From Acidimicrobiaceae bacterium (lineage in GTDB: Bacteria; Actinomycetota; Acidimicrobiia; Acidimicrobiales; Ilumatobacteraceae): 22,501 nt of DNA. Positions 1-6,019 of the stretch are shown here, piece by piece (the stretch's first letter is position 1; each line of letters opens with the position of its first letter). The notes under the pieces were generated by a model, which was given only the letters and a program-made list of their open reading frames with translations, had not been told where the DNA came from and did no database searches. A program made the translations under genes and the position numbers. The stretch covers positions 1,881 to 24,381 of the forward strand of contig DMQJ01000226.1 in assembly GCA_003455715.1 (NCBI GenBank). The letters run 5' to 3'.

Positions 1-340
1 TGCGTGTTTCGTTCTCCAACTGGGTTGGTTCAGCACTCACCAACGCGGCGAGCCGCGGGTGCTGCAACTGCACACGGCGAAGTTCGACGCAGATGCGCCG
101 AACCGTGGACCGCCAGTCGTCGTTGCGGCGACGCTTGGTGTCGACCAGGCCGAGGAACCGGTCGCCCACCTCTCGTGCGAGGTCGCCCATGTTCGCAAAG
201 TGCCGGTACAGCGCAGTGGCGTCGCAGCCGAGCACCGTGCCCAGCCGCCGGGCGCTCAGCGCATCAGCCCCGTGCTCCTCGACAAGCGCGATCGCCGCGT
301 CGATGATGCGGTCGCGGCTGAGGGCTGCAGGACGCCCCAT
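1..340 (-). CDS. TetR-family transcriptional regulator (3' end cut by window edge)
   Basis: The reading frame opens at ATG 340-338 and runs off the left edge without a stop, giving 113 residues. It starts MGRPAALSRDRIIDAAIALV and continues with a typical TetR helix-turn-helix (about residues 8-52), including the ALSARRLG recognition region and the LYRHFANM segment that ends the DNA-binding domain. The start of the C-terminal ligand-binding domain is visible, with a WRSTVRRIC stretch near residue 76; the ligand cannot be guessed. The gene lies 3 bp downstream of the acyl-CoA-dehydrogenase-like gene on the same strand, so the two are probably co-transcribed. The palindrome at 1543-1562 upstream of that pair is the obvious candidate operator, which would make the regulator autoregulatory and also put the divergent hydrolase/NicX-like genes under its control. 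The family call is secure; the regulatory target is inference. Confidence 0.9.
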   Translation of the reverse strand, partial: MGRPAALSRDRIIDAAIALVEEHGADALSARRLGTVLGCDATALYRHFANMGDLAREVGDRFLGLVDTKRRRNDDWRSTVRRICVELRRVQLQHPRLAALVSAEPTQLENETR

Positions 341-343
341 GGG

Positions 344-1513
344 TCAGTCGAACAGTCCGGCTCGCCCGAGCCGCTCAGTGCACACTTCGGCGCTCCACGG
401 CAGCATCGTGCTGCCGAGGCGTGCGTCGCGATACATGCGCTCGAGCGGCATCGTCTTCTGCATCGATTGGCCGCCGCACACCTTGATGGCCAAGCTCGCC
501 ACCTCGGCCGCGTGCTCCATCACGGTGATGGCGGCCGCCCAACCACGGCGAAGGTCGTCGTCGGTGGGGTCGAGGTTCGCCTCGTCGATCGCCCGGTACA
601 GCATTGCCCGCGACTGCTGGTGCTTCAGCTGCATTTGCGCCCACCCGAACTGCTTGATTGCGTTCTCCTTGCGGCTCGCCACCACCTGGCCCGGCAACTC
701 ACCGCGAAGGTAGAGGCGGGTCATGTCGATGATGCCGCCGGTGAGGCCGAGGTAACTCGGGCACAGCGACAGGAAGAGCCAGGGGTAGCGGTTGGCTGCC
801 TGGTTGTACATGCCGGGCGGCATCCACTCGTTGGCGTGCGGCACGAACACCTCGTTCATGATGAGCGTCTTGCTCACCGTGCCTCGCATTCCCAGCGGGT
901 CCCAGTCGTCGAGGATGGTGATGCCGTCGGCGTCGGTGGGAACGCCGAGGAGGCGAATCTCGTCCTCCCCCGGCACCTGGCAGGTGACGTTGTAGAACGT
1001 GGCGGCCTCTGCGAGGGACGCGAAGATCTTCTTGCCCGTCACGAGCCAACCCCCATCCACGGGCACCGCGCGGGTGCTGACCCCCGCGGTTGCGCCAGGG
1101 GCGAGACCTTCGCTGAACGGCTGGCTGTGGATGTGGCCGTGCTCCACGACACCGCGGTACATGCGACTGCGCGTCTCCTCGTGCTGCGCGCGCATGTCGG
1201 GCGTCATGTCGAGCAGGTCGGCGACCTCACCGCACCACAGCATCGTGGCGTTATGCATGTTGAAGGTGAGGCCGGTGGCCCCGCAGTAGCGGCCGACTTC
1301 CTCGCTCACGCGGATGTAGTCGGCGTACCGGGCGCCGAGGCCACCGTGCTCGACGGGAATGCTCACGGTGAGCAGCCCGTTGGCTCGGAAGTCGGCGAAG
1401 TTCTCGTAGGGGAAGCGGGCCTCACGGTCCACGACCACGGCGCGTTCCTGCATCGCCGGCGCCATTGCCGTCACCAGGCCCACCATCTCGTTGCGCGTCA
1501 TCGCCATCGTCAT
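344..1513 (-). CDS. Acyl-CoA-dehydrogenase-fold flavoprotein (possibly DszC-like monooxygenase or dehydrogenase)
   Basis: A 389-residue protein of the acyl-CoA dehydrogenase superfamily, the usual length. The N-terminal helical domain contains the FRANGLLTVSIPVEHGGLG segment (43-60). The middle beta domain has GGWLVTGKKIFAS (154-166) and DPLGMRGTVS (205-214), and the C-terminal helical domain has VCGGQSMQKTMPLERMYRDA (345-364). Family members bind FAD. Classical short/medium-chain enzymes carry a catalytic Glu in a YEGT-type motif after YRDA; here that place reads RLGSTMLPWSAEV, with no such Glu. This resembles the Acyl-CoA_dh_2/DszC-like branch, some of which are two-component flavin monooxygenases. 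Activity on a CoA ester versus an aromatic substrate cannot be decided from sequence. ATG 1513 is the first of several in-frame Met codons (residues 1, 3, 5, 10). The gene faces the hydrolase across a palindromic operator. Confidence 0.88.
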   Translation of the reverse strand: MTMAMTRNEMVGLVTAMAPAMQERAVVVDREARFPYENFADFRANGLLTVSIPVEHGGLGARYADYIRVSEEVGRYCGATGLTFNMHNATMLWCGEVADLLDMTPDMRAQHEETRSRMYRGVVEHGHIHSQPFSEGLAPGATAGVSTRAVPVDGGWLVTGKKIFASLAEAATFYNVTCQVPGEDEIRLLGVPTDADGITILDDWDPLGMRGTVSKTLIMNEVFVPHANEWMPPGMYNQAANRYPWLFLSLCPSYLGLTGGIIDMTRLYLRGELPGQVVASRKENAIKQFGWAQMQLKHQQSRAMLYRAIDEANLDPTDDDLRRGWAAAITVMEHAAEVASLAIKVCGGQSMQKTMPLERMYRDARLGSTMLPWSAEVCTERLGRAGLFD

Positions 1514-1521
1514 GAGGCCGC

Positions 1522-1550
1522 ATGAGAACAGACTCGGCGACGTTTGTCAA
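1522..1550 (-). promoter_or_regulatory. Candidate promoter of the ACAD-like/TetR operon
   Basis: On the minus strand TTGACA (1550-1545) is followed after 17 bp by TCTCAT (1527-1522), a 4/6 match to TATAAT. ATG 1513 begins 8 nt after the -10 box, so the transcript may start at or next to the initiation codon. The -35 box lies inside the left arm of the palindrome at 1543-1562. Confidence 0.5.
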
Positions 1551-1562
1551 CACGTTGACAAA
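1543..1562. promoter_or_regulatory. Palindromic operator between divergent genes (probable TetR site)
   Basis: TTTGTCAACACGTTGACAAA is a perfect inverted repeat of 9-bp arms around a 2-bp centre. It lies between the divergent starts at 1513 and 1589 and contains a consensus TTGACA on each strand, so a bound dimer would block both promoters. The nearby TetR gene is the likely cognate regulator; this assignment is inference from position. Confidence 0.72.
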
Positions 1563-1582
1563 TGGTTGGGCTCTGCCATACT
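1555..1582 (+). promoter_or_regulatory. Candidate leaderless promoter of the hydrolase/NicX-like operon
   Basis: TTGACA (1555-1560), 16-bp spacer, then CATACT (1577-1582), 4/6 match to TATAAT. Six nucleotides later comes ATG 1589, the position expected for the transcription start, so the mRNA would begin with the start codon. The -35 box is the right arm of the operator. Confidence 0.6.
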
Positions 1583-1588
1583 CGGCCG

Positions 1589-2404
1589 ATGGCTCGCGTA
1601 CCGCTCGATGTCGACGGCTCCCCCGTTGCGTGGCGCGAGGCCGGCACCGGACCATCCACGGTGCTGCTGCTCCACGGCCTCGGCGGAAGTCGCATCTCGT
1701 GGGAGCCGCAACTCGTCGGCCTCAGCGGACAACGCCGAGTGGTGGCGTGGGACATGCCCGGCTATGGCGCGTCGACACCGCTACCTCAGCAGCAGGTCGG
1801 CTTCCATGCACTGGCGGACGCGGCGTCGGCCCTCATCGGCCATCTCGGCGTGGCGCACGCACACGTGGTGGGCATCTCAATGGGGGGCATGGTGGCCCAG
1901 TACCTCGCTCACCGCCACCCCGCCAAGGTGCGGTCGCTCACCCTGCTGAGCAGCAGCCCGGCCTTCGGCCTCGACGGCACACTGCCAGAACAGTGGCGCG
2001 CGGCGAGGCTCGCTCCGCTCGATCAGGGGCTCGAACCCGCCGACTTCGCCGAGCAAGTGCTGCGCGCCATCGCCGGGCCGCACATCAGCGACGAGGCCCT
2101 CGCCGGTCAGATCGCGGCGATGCGTCGAGTCACGGCCGCAGGGTTGCGGCGCAGCATCGACTGCTTGGTCACCCACGACACCCGCCCCATCCTCCACGAG
2201 ATTGCTACGCCCACGCTGTGCCTGGTGGGCGAACTCGACGAGGAGACCCCGCCGTCGTACTCGCAGTACCTTGCCGAACACATCCCCGGTGCTCGGCTGG
2301 AGGTGGTGCCCAGCGCGGGGCACTTGCTCAACGCTGAAGCACCCGACGCCGTCAACGAACTCATCTCCGCTCACCTCGACGCTGTGGAGGCAACTCCGTC
2401 ATGA
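1589..2404 (+). CDS. Alpha/beta hydrolase (N-formylmaleamate-deformylase or enol-lactonase type)
   Basis: A 271-residue alpha/beta-hydrolase. The oxyanion-hole motif HGLGG is at 29-33, the nucleophile elbow GISMGG puts Ser at 97, the acid is probably Asp217 (GELDEETP) and the base His245 (PSAGH). No signal peptide, so cytosolic. ATG 1589 is chosen over ATG 1562 because 1562 lies in the operator, while 1589 sits 6 nt after a -10 box and begins MARVPLDVDG, the normal start of this fold. The stop overlaps the next ATG (ATGA), so it is translationally coupled to a NicX-like dioxygenase, whose family product N-formylmaleamate is deformylated by the alpha/beta hydrolase NicD in the nicotinate pathway. 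A NicD-like role is therefore attractive but is inference. From memory the described NicD has its acid nearer residue 125, unlike here, so another amide or ester hydrolase is possible. Confidence 0.85.
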   Translation: MARVPLDVDGSPVAWREAGTGPSTVLLLHGLGGSRISWEPQLVGLSGQRRVVAWDMPGYGASTPLPQQQVGFHALADAASALIGHLGVAHAHVVGISMGGMVAQYLAHRHPAKVRSLTLLSSSPAFGLDGTLPEQWRAARLAPLDQGLEPADFAEQVLRAIAGPHISDEALAGQIAAMRRVTAAGLRRSIDCLVTHDTRPILHEIATPTLCLVGELDEETPPSYSQYLAEHIPGARLEVVPSAGHLLNAEAPDAVNELISAHLDAVEATPS

Positions 2405-3462
2405 CCACCGAATGGCGCTACCTCAAGGCGTTCGCCGACCACTTCACCCGCTGCGATCTGCGGGCTGGTGAGACGGTCGCCATCCTCAGCGAGAGCCAGA
2501 GTCGACCGTCGCTGGTGGAAACCGCCCGCCTCGCCGCGCAGTCGCTCGGTGGCCGCGTGTTCGACGTGGTGGTGCCCACGCCTGCCTCCGCCCACGCTGT
2601 GCCGATCCGCTCCACCGGCGCATCGCAGGCGCTGGCCGGGCATCCGGCGGTGATTGCTGCCCTCGCGGCGAGCGACTTCGTCATCGACTGCACCGTCGAG
2701 GGCACGCTGCACTCCCCCGAGCTCGGCCAGATCCTGGCGGGCACCACACGGGTGCTGATGATCTCCAACGAACACCCCGAGGTGTTCGAGCGGCTGCAGT
2801 GGGACCCCGACCTGGTACGGCGAGTGGCGCTCGGACACGACTGGATGGCGGCCGCACAGCAGATGCATGTCACGAGCGCTGCGGGCACCGACCTGCAGGT
2901 GTCGCTCGTCGGCGCGTCGGTGGGCAGCTCCGTCGGCGTCACGAGCGGGCCGGGTTCGTTCGCCCATTGGCCGGGTGGCTTGGTGGCCGCGTTCCCCGCC
3001 GCTCACTGTGTGGAGGGCACCATCGTGTTGGCGCCCGGCGACCTCAACCTCACCTTCAACGACCTCATCCAGACGCCGGTGACGCTCACCATCGTCGACG
3101 ACCACATCGTGCGTATCGACGGCGATGGAGCCGACGCCGCACTGTTCGAGAGCTACCTGTCAGCGTTCGGCGATCGCGAGAGCTACGCCACCAGCCATGT
3201 GGGCTGGGGGATGAACCAACACGCCCGGTGGGACTCGGCCCAGCTGTACGACAAGCGCGAAACGTGGGGCACGGAGGCGCGCGTGTACGCCGGCAACTTC
3301 GTCTACTCCACCGGCGCCAACGAACTGGCCGGCCGATTCACCGCCGGCCACTTCGACCTGCCGATGCGTCGCTGCACGATCACCCTCGATGGTCGCCCCG
3401 TCGTCACCGACGGCACCCTCTGCCCCGACCTCGCCCCCTCCCCCTCAACCCGTTTTACGTAA
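2401..3462 (+). CDS. NicX-family (2,5-dihydroxypyridine 5,6-dioxygenase-like) metal-dependent oxygenase
   Basis: A 353-residue protein, the length of NicX. It resembles NicX along its whole length: LHSPELGQIL near 103, HWPGGLVAAFP near 189, EGTIVL near 205, TSHVGWGMNQHARW (264-277), ARVYAGNFVYSTGAN (293-307) and GHFDLPMRRC (316-325). NicX proteins are structurally related to M29 aminopeptidases and use Fe(II) to open 2,5-dihydroxypyridine to N-formylmaleamate. The His and HxD ligands known for the family correspond here to His266, His317 and Asp319, all present. The ATG overlaps the hydrolase stop by 4 bp. The last codons run into the first TTTTACGTAAAA palindrome, which supplies the TAA stop. 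The family assignment is strong; the exact ring substrate is not proven, and no maleamate amidase or maleate isomerase is visible nearby. Confidence 0.8.
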   Translation: MTTEWRYLKAFADHFTRCDLRAGETVAILSESQSRPSLVETARLAAQSLGGRVFDVVVPTPASAHAVPIRSTGASQALAGHPAVIAALAASDFVIDCTVEGTLHSPELGQILAGTTRVLMISNEHPEVFERLQWDPDLVRRVALGHDWMAAAQQMHVTSAAGTDLQVSLVGASVGSSVGVTSGPGSFAHWPGGLVAAFPAAHCVEGTIVLAPGDLNLTFNDLIQTPVTLTIVDDHIVRIDGDGADAALFESYLSAFGDRESYATSHVGWGMNQHARWDSAQLYDKRETWGTEARVYAGNFVYSTGANELAGRFTAGHFDLPMRRCTITLDGRPVVTDGTLCPDLAPSPSTRFT

Positions 3463-3526
3463 AAGGTGACAGGTTGTGCACAGGCCCCGAGCAGGGCCTC
3501 CGGGTTGTGACCTTTTACGTAAAACG
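3451..3526. repeat. 17-bp inverted repeat built from two TTTTACGTAAAA palindromes
   Basis: The left arm 3451-3467 (CGTTTTACGTAAAAGGT) and right arm 3510-3526 are exact reverse complements, 42 bp apart. Each arm contains a perfect 12-bp palindrome (3453-3464 and 3513-3524). Nearly concentric in the spacer is another hairpin, AGGCCC (3482-3487) with GGGCCT (3494-3499). The left palindrome overlaps the stop codon of the NicX-like gene; the right one contains the probable -35 box of the cupin gene. It may be a pair of operators, a small dispersed repeat, or an intercistronic RNA hairpin. Confidence 0.75.
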
Positions 3527-3542
3527 TGGGGAGGGGTAGGGT
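3514..3542 (+). promoter_or_regulatory. Candidate leaderless promoter of the VOC-cupin gene
   Basis: TTTACG (3514-3519, 4/6 match to TTGACA) inside the right palindrome is followed after 17 bp by TAGGGT (3537-3542). ATG 3550 starts 7 nt after the -10 box. The overlap of -35 and palindrome suggests separate control of this gene by the factor that binds TTTTACGTAAAA. Confidence 0.55.
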
Positions 3543-3549
3543 CGGGGGG

Positions 3550-4635
3550 ATGACGAGCGGGGCGCAGGTGGTGTTGGCGGGAGGAATGCCGCTGTCGGCC
3601 ACCATCAACTTCTTCACCGGGCTGGGGTGGAAGGTGCGCACCATCGTGCCCGCCGACGACCCGACGATGGCGGTGCTGGAGGGGCACGGCCTCTCGCTTC
3701 GCCTCGATTCCACGATCGATGACGGTGCAACGCGACCAGGCCACCTGCGCATCCTCACCGACGACCCGCACGAGACCCGACCGCCGCTCACCGCACCAAA
3801 CGGCACGGTGGTGGAGTTCGCGGCAGCCAACCCGCCGTTGGAACTGCCCCCGCTCGAAGAAGCGTTCGTGCTCTCGCGCATGGCCGGCGACGACGCATTC
3901 CACGAGGGCCGGGCTGGCATGCGGTACCGCGACCTCATCCCCGGGCGCCTCGGGGGAAGGTTCATCGCCTCGCACATCCTCATCCCCAACGGCGGGCCCG
4001 TGGGCGACTACGTGCACTACCACAACGTGCGCTTCCAGATGATCTACTGCTACCGCGGCTGGGTGACGGTGGCCTACGAAGACCAGGGCGACCCCATCAC
4101 GCTGCATGAGGGCGACTGCTTCCTGCAGCCGTCCACCATTCGCCACAGGGTGCTCGAAGCCAGCGACCGCATGCAGGTGATCGAGGTCGGCTGCCCAGCT
4201 GTGCACGAAACCTGGGGCGACCCCGACACGCCGTTGCCCACTGGCCGCACCCTGCCCGAGCGCGGGTACGGGGCCGATGGCCACCGATTCGTGCATCATG
4301 TCGCCGCCACCGCAGCGTGGGCGCCGTGGCGCTTGGATGGCTACGAGGCCCGCGACCTCGGCATCGCTCAAGCCACCGACGGCGACGCCGGGGTGCGTGT
4401 GGTGCGTCCCCTCGGCACTCCGGCCCCGGTGCACGAGCGCCACGGCGCCGAGTTCGTGTTCACGTTCGTGCTCGACGGCGGCATCACCCTGCAGCGCGAC
4501 GGGGAAGACCCCATTCGCCTCTCGGAGGGTGACTCGTTCGTGATGCCCTCGGCCACCGGCTACACGCTCAGCGAGCCGAGCGCCGACTGCCAACTGCTCG
4601 ACGTCACCCTGCCGGGCGCGGTTCCGGCTGCCTAG
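3550..4635 (+). CDS. Fusion of a VOC/glyoxalase-like half-module with two cupin domains
   Basis: A 361-residue protein. Residues about 8-92 look like a single VOC module (SATINFFTGLGWKVR, then HLRIL and APNGTVVEF). Residues about 135-225 form a first cupin with HYH at 156-158, Gln163 where the usual Glu stands, and GDCFLQPSTIRH ending in His199. Residues about 280-355 form a second cupin with His295, His298 and Glu301 (HERHGAEF), but Tyr338 where the fourth metal ligand, a His, is expected. Bicupins of this kind include ring-cleaving dioxygenases and isomerases, but I do not recognise this exact protein. ATG 3550 is chosen because it follows a TAGGGT box by 7 nt. It follows the NicX-like gene by 87 bp, so a later catabolic step or a sensor role is plausible. 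It converges on the LLM gene with only 3 bp between stops. Confidence 0.82.
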   Translation: MTSGAQVVLAGGMPLSATINFFTGLGWKVRTIVPADDPTMAVLEGHGLSLRLDSTIDDGATRPGHLRILTDDPHETRPPLTAPNGTVVEFAAANPPLELPPLEEAFVLSRMAGDDAFHEGRAGMRYRDLIPGRLGGRFIASHILIPNGGPVGDYVHYHNVRFQMIYCYRGWVTVAYEDQGDPITLHEGDCFLQPSTIRHRVLEASDRMQVIEVGCPAVHETWGDPDTPLPTGRTLPERGYGADGHRFVHHVAATAAWAPWRLDGYEARDLGIAQATDGDAGVRVVRPLGTPAPVHERHGAEFVFTFVLDGGITLQRDGEDPIRLSEGDSFVMPSATGYTLSEPSADCQLLDVTLPGAVPAA

Positions 4636-4638
4636 CTT

Positions 4639-5553
4639 CTAACCGGCATCGAGCACGGCCACCACCTCGGCAAGCCACTCGATGCTCTCTTCGGTGATCG
4701 GGTCGAGCACCACCTGCAGATGCGAAGCGCCCACCGCAGCGAATGCTGCAAGCTGGGCTGCCACCTCGGCTACTTCACCTCGAACCGGCGGCGCCGATTT
4801 CGTGGGGTCGCCCATTGCCCTGCCGGTTCCCCAGGGCGCCTGCACGTAGACGGCAGCAGTGGCCTGCACGTCGTGGGCCGACCGACCGGCTGCTTCACAC
4901 CGGGCCCGAACGCCCGCAGCGACGTCGGCGAACCCCTCTGGAGTGTTGCCGAACTCGCTGAACCACACGTTCCACATGTGCACGTGCGGAAGGGTGATGC
5001 CGAGCATGCGTGGCGCTACCGAGCCAACCATCAGCTGCGGCCCACCGGGGCGCACGGGCGGCGGGTCGATGACACAGCGTTCGAGTCGGTAGTAGGTGCC
5101 ACTGTGATCGACCGTTTCGCCGGCGAGCAGGCGGCGCACCAGCCCGAATGCCTCCTCGAAGCGGCTGACCCGCCGGTCGAACGGCAGGCCGAACGCCCGA
5201 TACTCGCGCTCGTTCCACCCGGCTCCTATGCCCAGCACCAGTCGGCCACCCGACACGGCATCCACCGTGGCGGCCATCTTCGCCAGCATCGCCGGATCAT
5301 GGAAGCCGAGCGATGCGACAAGCGGGCCCAACTGCACCCGCTCGGTGACTGCCGCCAGCGCGGCCAGCGACGTCCACACTTCCCACGGCCCTCGCACGGA
5401 GCCGTCGGGGAGGTCGTACACGAGGTGGTCGCCCACCCAGATGCTGTCGAGGCCACCGGCCTCCGCAGCCCGAGCCATACGCACCAACTCGGGCCACGGA
5501 ACGTGACGTTCCACCTCGGGCAGCTGGACTCCTACGGCAAGCGGGCGGGGCAT
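4639..5553 (-). CDS. LLM-class (luciferase-like) flavin- or F420-dependent oxidoreductase
   Basis: A 304-residue TIM-barrel protein of the luciferase-like monooxygenase family. Typical signatures are EAGGLDSIWVGDHLVY (31-46), ERVQLGPLV (71-79), LAKMAATVDAVSGGRLVLGIGAGWNEREY (about 90-118) and FDRRVSRFEEAFGLVRRLLAGE. The GIGAGWNEREY segment is characteristic of the F420-type actinobacterial subfamily, so F420 is the more likely cofactor than FMN, though this is not certain. The substrate is unknown. ATG 5553 follows a minus-strand TAGAGT box by 6 nt. It is convergent to the VOC-cupin gene with 3 bp between stops, so it is not in that operon. It could contribute ring reduction or hydroxylation to the same pathway, but nothing in the sequence proves a link. 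Confidence 0.88.
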   Translation of the reverse strand: MPRPLAVGVQLPEVERHVPWPELVRMARAAEAGGLDSIWVGDHLVYDLPDGSVRGPWEVWTSLAALAAVTERVQLGPLVASLGFHDPAMLAKMAATVDAVSGGRLVLGIGAGWNEREYRAFGLPFDRRVSRFEEAFGLVRRLLAGETVDHSGTYYRLERCVIDPPPVRPGGPQLMVGSVAPRMLGITLPHVHMWNVWFSEFGNTPEGFADVAAGVRARCEAAGRSAHDVQATAAVYVQAPWGTGRAMGDPTKSAPPVRGEVAEVAAQLAAFAAVGASHLQVVLDPITEESIEWLAEVVAVLDAG

Positions 5554-5559
5554 AGGCGC

Positions 5560-5565
5560 ACTCTA
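5560..5565 (-). promoter_or_regulatory. -10 box of the LLM gene (leaderless)
   Basis: Minus-strand TAGAGT is followed by 6 nt and ATG 5553. No clear -35 box. Confidence 0.45.
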
Positions 5566-5587
5566 TGTGCGACCGACGGCGCTCACC

Positions 5588-5944
5588 TCAGGGAGCAGGC
5601 GGGGCAGGCGGCGGTGGTACCGCCGCGGGCGTCGCCCCACCCTGGAGTGCCTGCAGCAGGTTGCGGTACTCGTCGGGGGTGATCTCGCTGCGTGCCAGGC
5701 GTTCGGCGAGGATGGCCTCGGCCGATGCGGTGGGCGACGGCGGTGCGGCCACCACGCCACCAGCAGCTCCGACGGGACCTGCGGCGGCCAACGCCGGGCG
5801 ACGGCGTGCCAAGAACCAGGTGAGTGCTACGGCGGCGACGAGCACGGCGATGAGCACCACGAGTCCCCACCAGCGGGGGCCGTCGTGGCGCATTCCGCCT
5901 CCGGGGAAACCGCGGTCGGCGACGAACGACAGGGTGCGGATCAT
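5588..5944 (-). CDS. Small membrane-anchored SHOCT-domain protein
   Basis: A 118-residue protein with one membrane segment at about 25-46 (WWGLVVLIAVLVAAVALTWF) followed by positive residues (ARRR), an Ala/Pro/Gly-rich linker, a SHOCT-like C-terminal helix pair at about 75-101 (AEAILAERLARSEITPDEYR) and a Pro-rich tail. SHOCT is a short domain found at the ends of many bacterial envelope proteins, thought to mediate oligomerisation. ATG 5944 is preferred over an upstream GTG (5986) because it follows AAGGAG by 10 nt on the minus strand. It lies 75 bp downstream of the acyltransferase stop on the same strand. Specific function unknown. Confidence 0.75.
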   Translation of the reverse strand: MIRTLSFVADRGFPGGGMRHDGPRWWGLVVLIAVLVAAVALTWFLARRRPALAAAGPVGAAGGVVAAPPSPTASAEAILAERLARSEITPDEYRNLLQALQGGATPAAVPPPPAPPAP

Positions 5945-6019
5945 GTTCGTGAGGCTCCTTCTGCGGCATCCGAGCCGCAAGGTCACGGTAACCCCGGATG
6001 CCGCTCAGGAGGGTGAGAA

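Noticed and set aside
59..1525. Long plus-strand open frame of 488 codons over the ACAD-like and TetR genes
   Set aside because: It is antisense to two genes with clear family motifs, rich in His/Arg/Ala as expected from a GC-rich shadow frame, and resembles no protein.
1562..1588. Earlier ATG for the hydrolase at 1562
   Set aside because: It lies at the end of the operator and upstream of the -10 box, so it would not be in the mRNA; it also adds nine residues foreign to the fold.
3451..3526. Reading the inverted repeat as an ordinary intrinsic terminator
   Set aside because: The 42-nt loop is long, there is no following T-tract, and each arm is itself palindromic; a termination effect is possible but not the simplest reading.
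3445..4593. Minus-strand open frame of 382 codons over the VOC-cupin gene
   Set aside because: The plus-strand frame has VOC and cupin motifs and a promoter; the antisense frame has none. Its TFYVK repeats are only translations of the TTTTACGTAAAA palindromes.
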